Positions 26,180 to 35,472 are shown, counted from the stretch's first letter. The stretch is 37,761 bases of DNA from Mycobacterium gastri (GCF_002102175.1 NZ_LQOX01000080.1:1-37761), one strand, 5' to 3'. A program made the numbers and translations. The notes: generated by a model not told the origin, from the sequence alone.

Positions 26180-27066
26180 GCAACCATCTCCTGCCGCCGG
26201 GCCGCACGCGTACCGACGACGCGCAACAGCAGCAATACCACAAAGGAAATCGTCAACAGCACAATGGATATCGCGGCGGCGCCGGTCCGGTCGTCGTTCT
26301 CGATCAAGGTGCGGATCCACTGGGACGACACCTCGGTCTTGCCCGGCACCGCGCCGCCGATCAGCACGACCGAGCCGTATTCACCGATGGCCCGCGAAAA
26401 CGCAAGGCCCGCACCGGACAACAACGCCGGCATCAGCGACGGCAACACCACCGAGGACAAGATCTTCCGACCGGAGGCACCCAGCGACGCCGCCGCCTCC
26501 TCGGCCTCACGATCGACTTCCAGCAGCACCGGCTGAACGGCGCGCACCACGAACGGCAAGGTGACAAACGCCAGTGCCACACCCACCCCCCACGCCGTGT
26601 GCTGCAAATGAAGACCCACCGGACTGGCGGGGCCATAAAGGGCGAGCATCACCAGGCTGGCCACGATGGTGGGCAGCGCGAAGGGCAGATCGATGATTGC
26701 ATCGACGACCCGTTTGCCGACGAAGTCGTCGCGCACCAGCACCCAGGCGATCAGCAGGCCGAATACCGTGTTGACGAGAGTGACCGCAGCCGAAATGCTC
26801 AGCGTCACTCGCAGTGAGTCCAGCGCGGCGCGCGACGTGACCGACAGCCAGAAGGCCTGCCAGCCGCCGCCCGAAGCTTGCCAGGCGATGGCGGCCAACG
26901 GCAGCAGCACGATGATCGACAGCCACACTACCGACACCCCGACCCGAAGTGATGTGCTGCCCCACCGGCCCGGACCGCGGAGGCCTGGTGCGCTGTCGTC
27001 GGTGGGTGGATCGTCCCCGATGGCCGGTCGATCCGGGTGTGAATCCGGTTGTGTCGGTGCGGTCAT
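26176..27066 (-). CDS. cysT: Sulfate ABC transporter permease CysT
   Basis: The 296-residue permease begins MTAPTQPDSHPDRP, with a polar N-terminal tail before the first membrane helix (VGVSVVWLSIIVLLPLAAIA). The coupling loop is in LEVDREAEEAAASLGASGRK. Other hydrophobic segments include VVDAIIDLPFALPTIVASLV and ISIVLLTISFVVLLLLRVVG. The ATG at 27066 overlaps the subI stop as ATGA. The ~13 extra residues relative to the M. tuberculosis protein lie in the poorly conserved N-terminal tail. Confidence 0.95.
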   Translation of the reverse strand: MTAPTQPDSHPDRPAIGDDPPTDDSAPGLRGPGRWGSTSLRVGVSVVWLSIIVLLPLAAIAWQASGGGWQAFWLSVTSRAALDSLRVTLSISAAVTLVNTVFGLLIAWVLVRDDFVGKRVVDAIIDLPFALPTIVASLVMLALYGPASPVGLHLQHTAWGVGVALAFVTLPFVVRAVQPVLLEVDREAEEAAASLGASGRKILSSVVLPSLMPALLSGAGLAFSRAIGEYGSVVLIGGAVPGKTEVSSQWIRTLIENDDRTGAAAISIVLLTISFVVLLLLRVVGTRAARRQEMVA

Positions 27067-28100
27067 CCGGTGGCCTGCATATAGATCTTGGTGATGCTGC
27101 CGGTGCCCTTGTCGAACAGCTGGGGATCCACGATGTCCCAGCCGCCCAGGTCGGCGATTGTCCACAGTTTTGCCGGCACCGGAAACTGTGCGCGAAAGTC
27201 AGCGGCCACCGCGGGATCGAGGGGCCGGAAACCGGACTGCGCCCACAGTTTCTGCGCCGGCGCGGTGTACTGGAAGTTCTTGAATGCCGTCGCGGCCGCA
27301 AGGTGGGAGCTACTGGTGACCACCGCCAGCGGGTTTTCGATCTTGAACGTCTGTGGCGGGGTGATGTGCTGGACCGGCTTGCCCTGCCGTTCCGTGGCGA
27401 TGGCCTCGTTCTCGTAGCTGATCAGCACATCACCGCTGCCCTGGACAAAGACATCGGTGGCTTCCCGTCCTGATCCGGGACGCAATTTGACGTGTTCGCG
27501 CACCAGGGTGCTGACGTAGTCGATGCCCGCTTGGTTGTTCCGGCCGCCTGCGCTTTTGACCGCGTACGGAGCGAGCAGGTTCCACTTCGCCGAACCCGAG
27601 CTCAGCGGGCTGGGTGTGATGACCTCCACGCCGGGCCGCAACAGGTCGTCCCAATCCTTGATGTTCTTGGGATTGCCGGCGCGTACCACCAGCGTCACCA
27701 CCGACCCGAACGCAATGCCCTTGGTGGCATCGGCATTCCAGTCCTTGGAAACCTTGCCGGCCTTGACCAACCGGGTGATGTCCGGTTCGACGGAGAAGTT
27801 CACCAGATCGGCCGGCTTGCCGTCGACGACACCGCGGGACTGGTCACCTGAGGCCCCGTACGACGTGATCACCTGCACGTCCTTGCCTTCTTCGGAGGCG
27901 TTGAACGCCGGAATCACCGCCCTCCAGCCGGGTTCGGGGGCGGAGTAGGCGACCAACGTGATGTCGGTGTGCGCGCCGGCTGGCCCGCCGCCGCCGACGA
28001 CGTCGCTGGGACCACCGTGACACGCCGCGACGACACCGACGACCAGCGCCACCTGGCAGGCCACGGCGTGCCGCCAGGGGTTCTTCAGCGTCTGTGGCAT
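27063..28100 (-). CDS. subI: Sulfate-binding lipoprotein SubI
   Basis: The 345-residue secreted solute-binding protein delivers sulfate to CysTWA. The signal peptide is HAVACQVALVVGVVAAC with a lipobox VAAC, so Cys27 is the predicted lipidated residue. Family features include LVAYSAPEPGWRAVIPAF, SYGASGDQSRGVVDGKPAD, ITPSPLSSGSAKWNLLAPYA and VLISYENEA. The ATG at 28100 follows GGAAGG with six-base spacing. It is the first gene of the subI-cysT-cysW-cysA operon, and the 5' leader holds an imperfect inverted repeat. Confidence 0.95.
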   Translation of the reverse strand: MPQTLKNPWRHAVACQVALVVGVVAACHGGPSDVVGGGGPAGAHTDITLVAYSAPEPGWRAVIPAFNASEEGKDVQVITSYGASGDQSRGVVDGKPADLVNFSVEPDITRLVKAGKVSKDWNADATKGIAFGSVVTLVVRAGNPKNIKDWDDLLRPGVEVITPSPLSSGSAKWNLLAPYAVKSAGGRNNQAGIDYVSTLVREHVKLRPGSGREATDVFVQGSGDVLISYENEAIATERQGKPVQHITPPQTFKIENPLAVVTSSSHLAAATAFKNFQYTAPAQKLWAQSGFRPLDPAVAADFRAQFPVPAKLWTIADLGGWDIVDPQLFDKGTGSITKIYMQATG

Positions 28101-28170
28101 TGGTGGCCTTCCGGTGGCGGGAGTGGTAAACCTCGGTCCCGTAGCTGCGGAAAGGCGATCGGTCACTAAC

Positions 28171-28191
28171 TGGAGAACTTCACCAACTCCA
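28171..28191. promoter_or_regulatory. Imperfect inverted repeat upstream of subI
   Basis: TGGAGAACTT and CCAACTCCA face each other about 70 bases upstream of the subI start. Its position suggests an operator for a sulfur-responsive regulator, but the match is short and no known consensus is recognised. The surrounding 28101-28371 stretch holds no other gene. Confidence 0.25.
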
Positions 28192-28371
28192 TGCCAGACC
28201 GCGCACGGGCGGAAGTCAGCGACAACAGTGCACGTCGACGGCGGCGCAGATCGCCACCGCCGCAACCACACAGCCGGGCGCGCCAGGAGAGCGCCCCGGG
28301 CGACCGGCTACCGCGTGCATGCCGCGAAGCCTAACAGAATCGGCCGGAGTCCCATGGCGAGCACGCCCCCC

Positions 28372-28449
28372 TCACCGCGTCAGCAACCACATGGCGATCA
28401 CCAGCACCACAAGCGCAACCAGGACCAGCGTGACGTGCGACCGCGGCAT
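28372..28449 (-). CDS. 25-residue single-span membrane micro-protein
   Basis: An ATG four bases after the stop of the upstream small membrane gene opens a 25-codon frame. It has a short polar start (MPRSHVT), about 14 uninterrupted hydrophobic residues (LVLVALVVLVIAMWLL) and a TR end before TGA. This is the composition of a one-helix membrane peptide. The tight spacing suggests translational coupling. It is too short for routine gene finding. Function is unknown; proximity to the sulfate operon may or may not matter. Confidence 0.5.
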   Translation of the reverse strand: MPRSHVTLVLVALVVLVIAMWLLTR

Positions 28450-28453
28450 CGGC

Positions 28454-28648
28454 TTACCCGGGTGCTTCGTCGGAGTGGCGGATACGCCGCATCACGTTGA
28501 TGCCCTTGCCGAGCAGGGCATCGAGCACCGCCGCCGTGATATATGCCAGACCCAGCACCACCGGCATCACCGCCAGCGCCTGCAGCGCGAACGGGAGTCC
28601 GGAAAGCCACAGCTCAACGCCGTCCCACCAATTCAGGAATCCGTTCAC
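28454..28648 (-). CDS. Small conserved membrane protein (Rv2401A-like)
   Basis: From a GTG at 28648 the product is 64 residues: an amphipathic N-terminus (NGFLNWWDGVELWLSG), one long hydrophobic stretch (LPFALQALAVMPVVLGLAYI, continuing TAAVLDALLG) and a basic tail (INVMRRIRHSDEAPG). Position and size agree with Rv2401A, a small membrane protein in M. tuberculosis. A TAGGGT promoter-like box (28657-28662) lies eight bases before the GTG, so the mRNA may have little or no leader. The open frame reaches 28735, but that region overlaps the divergent gene and is less membrane-like. Role unknown. Confidence 0.65.
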   Translation of the reverse strand: MNGFLNWWDGVELWLSGLPFALQALAVMPVVLGLAYITAAVLDALLGKGINVMRRIRHSDEAPG

Positions 28649-28702
28649 TCCAACACACCCTATTCGGCCCGGCAGCCGAAACCAATGTGCCGAGATTCCG
28701 TC

Positions 28703-28708
28703 TATGAT
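28703..28708 (+). promoter_or_regulatory. -10 box TATGAT, candidate leaderless promoter
   Basis: TATGAT ends five bases before the ATG of the monooxygenase gene at 28714, and no Shine-Dalgarno sequence is present. That spacing puts the transcript start at or next to the start codon, the usual arrangement for leaderless mycobacterial mRNAs. Confidence 0.45.
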
Positions 28709-28713
28709 CAGGC

Positions 28714-29946
28714 ATGCCCCGGCAGTCGGACACAACCACGTGTCTGGTCGCCGGTGGCGGGCCGGCTGGCATGATGCTCGGTTTGTTGTTGGCCCGCGCC
28801 GGCGTCGACGTCACGGTGATGGAAAAGCACGCCGACTTTCTGCGTGACTTCCGCGGCGACACGGTGCATGCCAGCACCCTGCGGTTGCTCGACGAACTGG
28901 GCCTGGGGTCGCGGTTCGCCCGAGTTCCCCATCGCCTCATCGACACCATCCGCATGGAGCTGCAGGGTCAACCGGTCGAGCTGGACCTGACCCGGCTTCC
29001 CGGTTCCCATCGGCACATCGCGTTGGTACCGCAGTGGGATCTGCTGGAGTTGCTGGCCACTGCCGCGGAGACGGAGCCCACTTTTCGGTTGCTGCGCAGC
29101 ACCGAGGTGACCGGGCTGCTACGCGGAGACGATGGCCAGCGGGTCGTCGGCGTTGAATACCGTGACCCGTCCGGCGAAACCAAGCACATGCGAGCCGAGC
29201 TGACCGTGGCCTGCGACGGCCGGGGTTCAACGGTGCGCTCGGCCCTGGGCCTGCAACCTCTAGGCTTCGGCGCGCCCATGGACGTGTGGTGGCTTCGGTT
29301 GCCTCGCCGGGCCGACGATCCCAGCGGGCTTGCCGGCGTCTTCAACGCCGGGCACGGCACGATCACGATCGACCGCGGTGACTACTACCAGATCGCGCAC
29401 ATCATCCCGAAGGGAGGCGACACCGAGATGCGCTCGCAGGGCATTGGGGCTCTGCACCGCACGCTGGTGCGCACGGTGCCCTGGCTAGCCGACACTGTTG
29501 GCACATTGAGTTCGTTCGACGACGTGAAACTGCTTGATGTGCAACTGAATCGGCTACGGCGCTGGTACTCCGACGGAGTGCTGTGCATCGGCGATGCCGC
29601 CCACGCGATGTCGCCCGTCGGAGGCATCGGAATCAATCTGGCAGTCGCCGACGCGGTTGCCGCCGCGCGCATTCTGGCCGGACCGCTGCGCGCCGGGCGG
29701 GTGTCGACCCGCCGGCTGGCGCGGGTACAGGCGCGCCGGTGGGCGCCCACCGCGTTTCTGCAAGCGCTACAACGGGCCGTCCATGCCCGCGTGGTCGCGG
29801 CCGCAATGACCGGCGGCGACCCGGCGCCGTCGCGGGCGATCCAGCTGGTGGGCCGGTCACGGCCGCTGCGACGGGTGCTCGCCTATCTGGTCGCGATCGG
29901 TCCGCTACCCGAGCACGCGCCCGACTACGCGCGGCGCGGCGGCTAA
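28714..29946 (+). CDS. FAD-dependent monooxygenase (PHBH/UbiH-like)
   Basis: The 410-residue flavoprotein shows the three class A monooxygenase motifs: GGGPAG (14-19) for FAD binding, the DG motif VACDGRGSTVRSALG, and GVLCIGDAAHAMSPVGGIGI with NLAVADAVAAARIL. Such enzymes hydroxylate aromatic or polyketide-like substrates using NAD(P)H and O2; the substrate is not evident. A TATGAT -10 box just upstream suggests leaderless expression. The gene lies divergent to the small membrane genes and co-directional with the trehalase, 71 bases away. As far as I recall, M. tuberculosis has no equivalent at this position, so this may be a local gain here or a loss there. Confidence 0.88.
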   Translation: MPRQSDTTTCLVAGGGPAGMMLGLLLARAGVDVTVMEKHADFLRDFRGDTVHASTLRLLDELGLGSRFARVPHRLIDTIRMELQGQPVELDLTRLPGSHRHIALVPQWDLLELLATAAETEPTFRLLRSTEVTGLLRGDDGQRVVGVEYRDPSGETKHMRAELTVACDGRGSTVRSALGLQPLGFGAPMDVWWLRLPRRADDPSGLAGVFNAGHGTITIDRGDYYQIAHIIPKGGDTEMRSQGIGALHRTLVRTVPWLADTVGTLSSFDDVKLLDVQLNRLRRWYSDGVLCIGDAAHAMSPVGGIGINLAVADAVAAARILAGPLRAGRVSTRRLARVQARRWAPTAFLQALQRAVHARVVAAAMTGGDPAPSRAIQLVGRSRPLRRVLAYLVAIGPLPEHAPDYARRGG

Positions 29947-30017
29947 ATCGCGGCACCTGGATAACAGGGCAGCCGAAGTGGTGGACGCGAAGTAGGTCGA
30001 CAGTTGATGATGACCGC

Positions 30018-32072
30018 ATGGTCCTGCACGCCGAACCCGCAGACGAGGCCGCCGCGGTCGCTGAAGCCGCCCAGGTCTCTCACGTCACCGATCTTCCAGC
30101 GTTCCAGGCAGCACCCGTCCCGTCCGTCAAGTCCGACGCGAAGGGCATTTTCACGTCCAGCTCATCGCTGCGCAATCCGTTTCCACCCATTGCCGATTAC
30201 GCCTTCCTGTCCGACTGGGAGACGACCTGCCTGATCTCGCCGGCGGGATCGGTGGAATGGATGTGTGTGCCCCGGCCGGACTCCCCCAGCGTGTTCGGCG
30301 CGATCCTGGACCGCAGCGCGGGCCATTTCCGGCTGGGCCCGTACGGCGTTTCGGTGCCCTCGGCACGACGCTACCTGCCCGGCAGCCTGATCATGGAGAC
30401 CACGTGGCAGACCCACACCGGCTGGCTGATCGTGCGCGACGCGTTGGTGATGGGGCCCTGGCACGACATCGAACGGCGATCACGCACCCACCGGCGCACC
30501 CCGATGGACTGGGACGCCGAACATATTTTGCTTCGGACAGTGCGCTGCGTCAGCGGCACGGTCGAGCTGATGATGAGTTGCGAGCCGGCGTTCGACTACC
30601 ACCGTGTCGGCGCCACCTGGGAATACTCGGCCAACGCCTATGGTGAGGCGATCGCCCGGGCCAGCCAGCAACCCGACGTCCACCCGACGCTGCAGCTGAC
30701 CACCAATCTGCGGATCGGGCTGGAGGGCCGCGAAGCCCGCGCCCGCACCCGGATGAAGGAGGGCGACGACGTGTTCGTCGCCCTGAGCTGGACCAAGCAT
30801 CCGGCGCCACAGACCTACGAAGAGGCCGCCGCAAAGATGTGGCAAACCACCGAGTGCTGGCGGCAGTGGATCAACATCGGTAATTTCCCCGACCACCCGT
30901 GGCGGGCATACCTGCAGCGCAGCGCGCTGACCCTGAAAGGGTTGACGTATTCGCCCACCGGCGCGCTGCTGGCCGCCAGCACCACGTCGCTGCCGGAAAC
31001 ACCGCGCGGCGAACGCAACTGGGATTACCGCTACGCCTGGGTCCGCGACTCGACGTTCGCATTGTGGGGGCTCTACACCCTGGGACTGGACCGCGAAGCC
31101 GACGACTTCTTCGCCTTCATCGCCGACGTGTCCGGCGCCAACAACAACGAGCGCCATCCGCTGCAGGTGATGTACGGCGTGGGGGGCGAGCGCAGCCTGG
31201 TCGAAGAGGAGCTGCACCACCTGTCCGGCTACGACCACGCGCGTCCGGTCCGGATCGGCAACGGCGCCTACAACCAGCAGCAGCATGACATTTGGGGCTC
31301 GATTCTGGACTCGTTCTACCTGCACGCCAAATCGCGTGAGCAGGTCCCGGAGGCGTTGTGGCCGGTGCTCAAGCGCCAGGTCGAGGAGGCGATCAAGCAC
31401 TGGCGCGAGCCCGACCGCGGCATCTGGGAAGTGCGCGGGGAACCGCAGCACTTCACCTCGTCGAAGGTGATGTGCTGGGTGGCGCTGGATCGCGGCGCCA
31501 AGCTGGCCGCGCGGCAGGGCGAAAAAAGCTATGCCCAGCAATGGCGCGAGATCGCCGAGGAGATCAAGGCGGACATCCTCGAGCACGGCGTGGACTCCCG
31601 CGGCGTGCTGACCCAGCGCTACGGCAGCGACGCCCTGGACGCGTCGCTGCTGCTGGCGGTGCTGACCCGATTCCTGCCGTCGGACGACCCCCGGGTGCGC
31701 AACACCGTGCTGGCGATCGCCGACGAACTGACCGAGGAAGGCCTGGTGCTGCGGTATCGGGTGCACGAGACCGACGACGGCCTGTCCGGTGAGGAAGGCA
31801 CGTTCACCATCTGCTCGTTCTGGCTGGTATCGGCGCTGGTCGAGATCGGCGAAGTGGCGCGGGCCAAACGGCTGTGCGAGAAGCTGCTGTCCTACGCCAG
31901 CCCGTTGCACCTCTACGCCGAGGAGATCGAGCCGCGCAGCGGGCGCCATCTGGGCAACTTCCCGCAGGCGTTCACCCACCTGGCGCTGATCAACGCGGTG
32001 GTCCACGTGATCCGCGCCGAGGAAGAAGCCGACGGCTCGGGGATGTTCCAGCCGGCCAACGCGCCCATGTAG
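30018..32072 (+). CDS. GH15-family trehalase
   Basis: The 684-residue protein matches the glycoside hydrolase 15 proteins represented by Rv2402; the M. smegmatis homologue was characterised as a trehalase that cleaves trehalose to glucose. An N-terminal beta-rich domain (FPPIADYAFLSDWETTCLIS, SVEWMCVPRPDSPSVFG) precedes the helical catalytic barrel (GERNWDYRYAWVRDSTFALW, HQ-like NGAYNQQQHDIWGSILD, KVMCWVALDRGAKLA, GLSGEEGTFTICSFWLVSAL, RSGRHLGNFPQAFTHLALIN). The ATG at 30018 lacks a strong ribosome site, and the annotated M. tuberculosis protein is somewhat shorter (~642 residues), so the start is uncertain. There is no signal peptide, so a cytoplasmic location is expected. Confidence 0.92.
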   Translation: MVLHAEPADEAAAVAEAAQVSHVTDLPAFQAAPVPSVKSDAKGIFTSSSSLRNPFPPIADYAFLSDWETTCLISPAGSVEWMCVPRPDSPSVFGAILDRSAGHFRLGPYGVSVPSARRYLPGSLIMETTWQTHTGWLIVRDALVMGPWHDIERRSRTHRRTPMDWDAEHILLRTVRCVSGTVELMMSCEPAFDYHRVGATWEYSANAYGEAIARASQQPDVHPTLQLTTNLRIGLEGREARARTRMKEGDDVFVALSWTKHPAPQTYEEAAAKMWQTTECWRQWINIGNFPDHPWRAYLQRSALTLKGLTYSPTGALLAASTTSLPETPRGERNWDYRYAWVRDSTFALWGLYTLGLDREADDFFAFIADVSGANNNERHPLQVMYGVGGERSLVEEELHHLSGYDHARPVRIGNGAYNQQQHDIWGSILDSFYLHAKSREQVPEALWPVLKRQVEEAIKHWREPDRGIWEVRGEPQHFTSSKVMCWVALDRGAKLAARQGEKSYAQQWREIAEEIKADILEHGVDSRGVLTQRYGSDALDASLLLAVLTRFLPSDDPRVRNTVLAIADELTEEGLVLRYRVHETDDGLSGEEGTFTICSFWLVSALVEIGEVARAKRLCEKLLSYASPLHLYAEEIEPRSGRHLGNFPQAFTHLALINAVVHVIRAEEEADGSGMFQPANAPM

Positions 32073-32104
32073 GTTGCGCGGCGAGTTTCGCGGCAAGACC
32101 GGCG

Positions 32105-32872
32105 TCAGCTCAGCTGGCTGATTGTGTCCATCATGGCGTGCGCGATATCGATGGCACTGGTGTCGACATTGGCGGTTCCCCGGCCGGACGGGCTTTCGCT
32201 ACCGAAAAAGGTGACCTCTACGTCAACCAGGCAATTCACCCGCAAACCAATGGCCCGCGCTACCGGCATAGGGTTCGAGCCCGGCATGCTGGGTTGATCG
32301 GAAACGGTTGCGGCAAGGACAGAATTGGCGACACGCACGTCACTGATCGTGTCGGCAAAGCTGAGCGTCGTGCCGGCCAGATATACCACTGTGCCATCGC
32401 ATTGGTTCCACTGCTGCGAGAACTTCGCAAATAGCGCGTCCGCGTCAGCTGCCGTAGGCAACGTGACCACGCCTTCGGCCACGCTGATTACTCTTACTGA
32501 ATCGCTTGCGTGCCACCATATTTCACGCGCGACGTCGTTGACGGCCGCGGAGCGGTAGGCATCTCTGGCCAGCACGGTTACCACACCCACACAGTCGGCG
32601 GGCGAAGCCGGTCCATAAGCATATGACAACTCGTCGCGACCGCCGAAAAGCGGCGGAAATTGGGCTTCAGTTTTGAACGGCTGGTCGAGGATTCGCGACA
32701 GCGCTGCTTCGTCGAGGAGCACTTGCTTGATTTTCTGCCCGGCAATCGGGCGGGGCTTCGACCCAGTCGTTGGCCGCGCCGTGCCGGCGACAACGGCCGT
32801 GCAGCCGGCGGCAATCAGGCCGACACTCAGTACCGCGATCACCCGGGCCAAGCGTGCTCGCGCCGAGATCAT
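32105..32872 (-). CDS. lppR: Lipoprotein LppR with PknH-like sensor domain
   Basis: The 255-residue protein has a signal peptide (RLARVIAVLSVGLIAAGC) with lipobox IAAGC, predicting lipidation at Cys24. The rest resembles the extracellular sensor domain of PknH (PknH_C), with several Cys residues (ADCVGVV, QWNQCDG, LRVNCLVDVEV) that may form disulfides. It matches Rv2403c in position and type. The ATG lies two bases after the lepA stop, so the two are probably co-transcribed. It is convergent with the trehalase gene. Its ligand is unknown; it could act as a decoy or co-sensor for cell-wall signals. Confidence 0.9.
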   Translation of the reverse strand: MISARARLARVIAVLSVGLIAAGCTAVVAGTARPTTGSKPRPIAGQKIKQVLLDEAALSRILDQPFKTEAQFPPLFGGRDELSYAYGPASPADCVGVVTVLARDAYRSAAVNDVAREIWWHASDSVRVISVAEGVVTLPTAADADALFAKFSQQWNQCDGTVVYLAGTTLSFADTISDVRVANSVLAATVSDQPSMPGSNPMPVARAIGLRVNCLVDVEVTFFGSESPSGRGTANVDTSAIDIAHAMMDTISQLS

Positions 32873-32874
32873 CG

Positions 32875-34860
32875 CTACTTCTTGCCCTTATCACCCACCG
32901 TGTCGGTGGACAACGCCGCGACAAAGGCCTCCTGCGGAACCTCAACCCGCCCAATGGTTTTCATCCGCTTCTTGCCTTCCTTCTGCTTCTCCAGCAGTTT
33001 GCGTTTCCGGGTGATGTCACCGCCGTAGCATTTCGACAGCACATCCTTGCGGATTGCGCGGATGTTTTCCCGGGCAATGATTTTCGACCCGATGGCGGCC
33101 TGGACCGGCACCTCGAACTGCTGGCGCGGGATCAGCTCCTTGAGCTTGGTCGTCATTTTGTTGCCGTAGGCGAACGCCGAATCCTTGTGCACGATCGCGC
33201 TGAACGCATCAACGGTCTCGCCCTGCAGCAGGATGTCGACCTTGACCAGTTGCGCTTCCTGTTCCCCGGCCTCCTCGTAGTCGAGGCTGGCATAGCCGCG
33301 GGTGCGGGACTTCAGTGCGTCGAAGAAGTCGAAGATGATCTCCCCCAACGGCATCGTGTAGCGCAGTTCCACCCGTTCGGGCGACAGGTAATCCATGCCA
33401 CCCAGCTCACCGCGGCGGGACTGGCACAGTTCCATGATGGTGCCGATGAATTCGCTGGGCGCGATGATGGTGGTCTTCACGACGGGCTCGTAGACGGTGC
33501 GGATTTTGCCCTCCGGCCAATCGGACGGATTGGTGACGACAATCTCCGAGCCATCCTCTTTGAGCACCCGGTAGACGACGTTGGGTGAGGTGGAGATCAG
33601 TTCCAAGTCGAACTCGCGCTCCAGACGCTCGCGGGTGATCTCCATGTGCAGCAAACCAAGGAAGCCGCACCGGAACCCGAAGCCAAGGGCCACCGAGGTT
33701 TCCGGCTCATAGGTCAGGGCCGCATCGTTGAGCCGCAGCTTGTCCAGGGCGTCGCGCAAATTGGGATAGTCCGAGCCGTCGACGGGATAGAGCCCCGAGT
33801 AGACCATCGGCTTGGGTTCGCGGTAGCCGGTCAGCGCCTCCTTGGCGCCGTTGCGGACCGTCGTAACGGTGTCGCCCACCTTGGACTGGCGCACGTCCTT
33901 GACTCCGGTGATCAGATAGCCGACCTCGCCCACACCGAGGCCGTCGCAGGGCTTGGGTTCGGGCGAGACGATGCCGACCTCGAGCAGCTCGTGGGTGGCT
34001 CCGGTGGACATCATCGCGATGCGCTCGCGTGGGGTGATCTTGCCGTCGACCACCCGGACGTAGGTCACCACACCGCGGTAGATGTCGTACACAGAGTCGA
34101 AAATCATTGCGCGAGTGGGCGCGTCGGCATCGCCCTGGGGGGGCGGCACCTGCCGGACCACCTCGTCGAGCAACGCTGCCACGCCCTCGCCGGTCTTGCC
34201 GGACACCCGCAGCACGTCGTCGGGCTCGCAGCCGATGATGTGGGCGATCTCGGCCGCGTAGCGGTCCGGGTCGGCCGCGGGCAGGTCGATCTTGTTCAGC
34301 ACCGAAATGATGTGCAAGTCGCGGTCCAGCGCCAGGTACAGGTTGGCCAATGTCTGCGCCTCGATGCCCTGCGCGGCGTCGACCAGCAATACCGCACCCT
34401 CGCAGGCTTCCAGCGCCCGCGACACCTCGTAGGTGAAGTCGACATGTCCGGGAGTGTCGATGAGGTGCAGTACGTAGTCCTGGTCGGCCACCCGCCAGGG
34501 CAACCGCACGTTCTGGGCCTTGATGGTGATGCCGCGTTCCCGCTCGATGTCCATCCGGTCCAGGTATTGCGCCCGCATCGAGCGCTCGTCGACCACCCCG
34601 GTCAACTGCAGCATCCGGTCGGCCAGCGTCGACTTGCCGTGGTCGATGTGAGCGATGATGCAAAAGTTGCGAATCTGCGCCGGCGGCGTGAAGGTCTTGT
34701 CGGCGAAACTGCTGATCGGAGTCTCCTGGTGGACGGTCTTGAGCGTGCCAGCTGGGCGGTTCGTGGGTATGTCCAGCGTATCCAGGCGGGCGCTTCGAGA
34801 CACAATCGCGCGCTGCCGGGCGCGGCTATGCTGCCAACATGGCGTCCGCCCGGAAGTCAC
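32875..34860 (-). CDS. lepA: Elongation factor 4 (LepA) GTPase
   Basis: The protein of up to 661 residues is the ribosomal GTPase EF4/LepA, matching Rv2404c. G motifs are AHIDHGKST (70-78), [16 protein letters not shown] and [13 protein letters not shown]. Domains V and LepA-CTD follow, ending [20 protein letters not shown] and GDKGKK. LepA back-translocates or helps assemble ribosomes under stress. The start is uncertain: the GTG at 34860 lies inside the divergent gene at 34839, and conservation with bacterial LepA only becomes strong near residue 48 ([11 protein letters not shown]). No ATG or GTG with a good ribosome site is seen close to that point. Confidence 0.95.
   Translation of the reverse strand: MTSGRTPCWQHSRARQRAIVSRSARLDTLDIPTNRPAGTLKTVHQETPISSFADKTFTPPAQIRNFCIIAHIDHGKSTLADRMLQLTGVVDERSMRAQYLDRMDIERERGITIKAQNVRLPWRVADQDYVLHLIDTPGHVDFTYEVSRALEACEGAVLLVDAAQGIEAQTLANLYLALDRDLHIISVLNKIDLPAADPDRYAAEIAHIIGCEPDDVLRVSGKTGEGVAALLDEVVRQVPPPQGDADAPTRAMIFDSVYDIYRGVVTYVRVVDGKITPRERIAMMSTGATHELLEVGIVSPEPKPCDGLGVGEVGYLITGVKDVRQSKVGDTVTTVRNGAKEALTGYREPKPMVYSGLYPVDGSDYPNLRDALDKLRLNDAALTYEPETSVALGFGFRCGFLGLLHMEITRERLEREFDLELISTSPNVVYRVLKEDGSEIVVTNPSDWPEGKIRTVYEPVVKTTIIAPSEFIGTIMELCQSRRGELGGMDYLSPERVELRYTMPLGEIIFDFFDALKSRTRGYASLDYEEAGEQEAQLVKVDILLQGETVDAFSAIVHKDSAFAYGNKMTTKLKELIPRQQFEVPVQAAIGSKIIARENIRAIRKDVLSKCYGGDITRKRKLLEKQKEGKKRMKTIGRVEVPQEAFVAALSTDTVGDKGKK
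34827..34832 (+). promoter_or_regulatory. -10 box TATGCT, candidate leaderless promoter
   Basis: TATGCT is followed by six bases and then the ATG at 34839, with no ribosome-binding sequence. This is the spacing of leaderless mycobacterial promoters and supports the ATG at 34839 as the true start of the MazF/PemK-like gene. Confidence 0.45.
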
Positions 34861-35450
34861 AGTGGAAGACGTTCCAGCGCTTCACCGAGAATTTAGGGAA
34901 CCTCGTGTTCAACGAGGCTCCGAAGGTAGTGCGTCAACTACAGAACTCACAGACCGTCCTGCAGGAACTTCAGCGTGCGGTGAAGATCACCGCGAACATC
35001 ATGGCGATGGGCCTGCCGCCGCCGCCCCAGGAGATCGCCGCGGGCCGGCCGGTGACCAGCACGAGCTTTCCCACCGCACAGCGGGCCCGCAAGCTGGTCT
35101 ACGCCCCGGACCTCGATGGCCGGGCCAACCCGGGGGAAATCGTGTGGACCTGGGTGGTCTACGAAGACGACCCGACCCGCGGCGAAGACCGGCCGGTACT
35201 CGTCGTCGGCCGTAACCGCAATGTGTTGCTGGGGCTCATGCTGTCCAGCCGGGAAGACCATGCCACGGATCGCGACTGGGTCGGAATCGGTTCGGGGGAT
35301 TGGGATTACGAGGGCAGGCAGAGCTGGGTCCGGCTGGACCGGGTGCTCGACGTGCCGGAGGAGAGCATTCGCCGCGAAGGCGCGATTGTGCCGCGCGACA
35401 TCTTCGATGTGGTCGCCGCCCGGTTGCGCACCGAATACTCCTGGCGTTAG
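34839..35450 (+). CDS. PemK/MazF-like family protein (Rv2405 homologue)
   Basis: The 203-residue protein has a helical N-terminal ~85 residues ([37 protein letters not shown]). A MazF/PemK-like barrel follows ([62 protein letters not shown]). The DRPVLVVG and LDRVLDVP strands are the recognisable MazF-family features. No antitoxin gene is adjacent, and the extended N-terminus is unlike classic MazF, so activity as an RNase toxin is uncertain. It is divergent from lepA and probably leaderless. It closely matches the Rv2405 position and sequence type. Confidence 0.88.
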   Translation: MASARKSQWKTFQRFTENLGNLVFNEAPKVVRQLQNSQTVLQELQRAVKITANIMAMGLPPPPQEIAAGRPVTSTSFPTAQRARKLVYAPDLDGRANPGEIVWTWVVYEDDPTRGEDRPVLVVGRNRNVLLGLMLSSREDHATDRDWVGIGSGDWDYEGRQSWVRLDRVLDVPEESIRREGAIVPRDIFDVVAARLRTEYSWR

Positions 35451-35472
35451 GGCGAGCCGCCGTCGCGACCGT

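Noticed and set aside
26179..26320. Longer N-terminus for CysW
   Set aside because: It would read through the end of cysT; the ATGA overlap at 26176-26179 and the 272-residue length fit the family.
30480..32096. 538-residue minus-strand frame opposite the trehalase
   Set aside because: High-GC antisense shadow; the GH15 motifs are all on the plus strand.
33646..34896. 416-residue plus-strand frame opposite lepA
   Set aside because: Antisense of lepA, which has all GTPase motifs; no domain seen in the plus frame.
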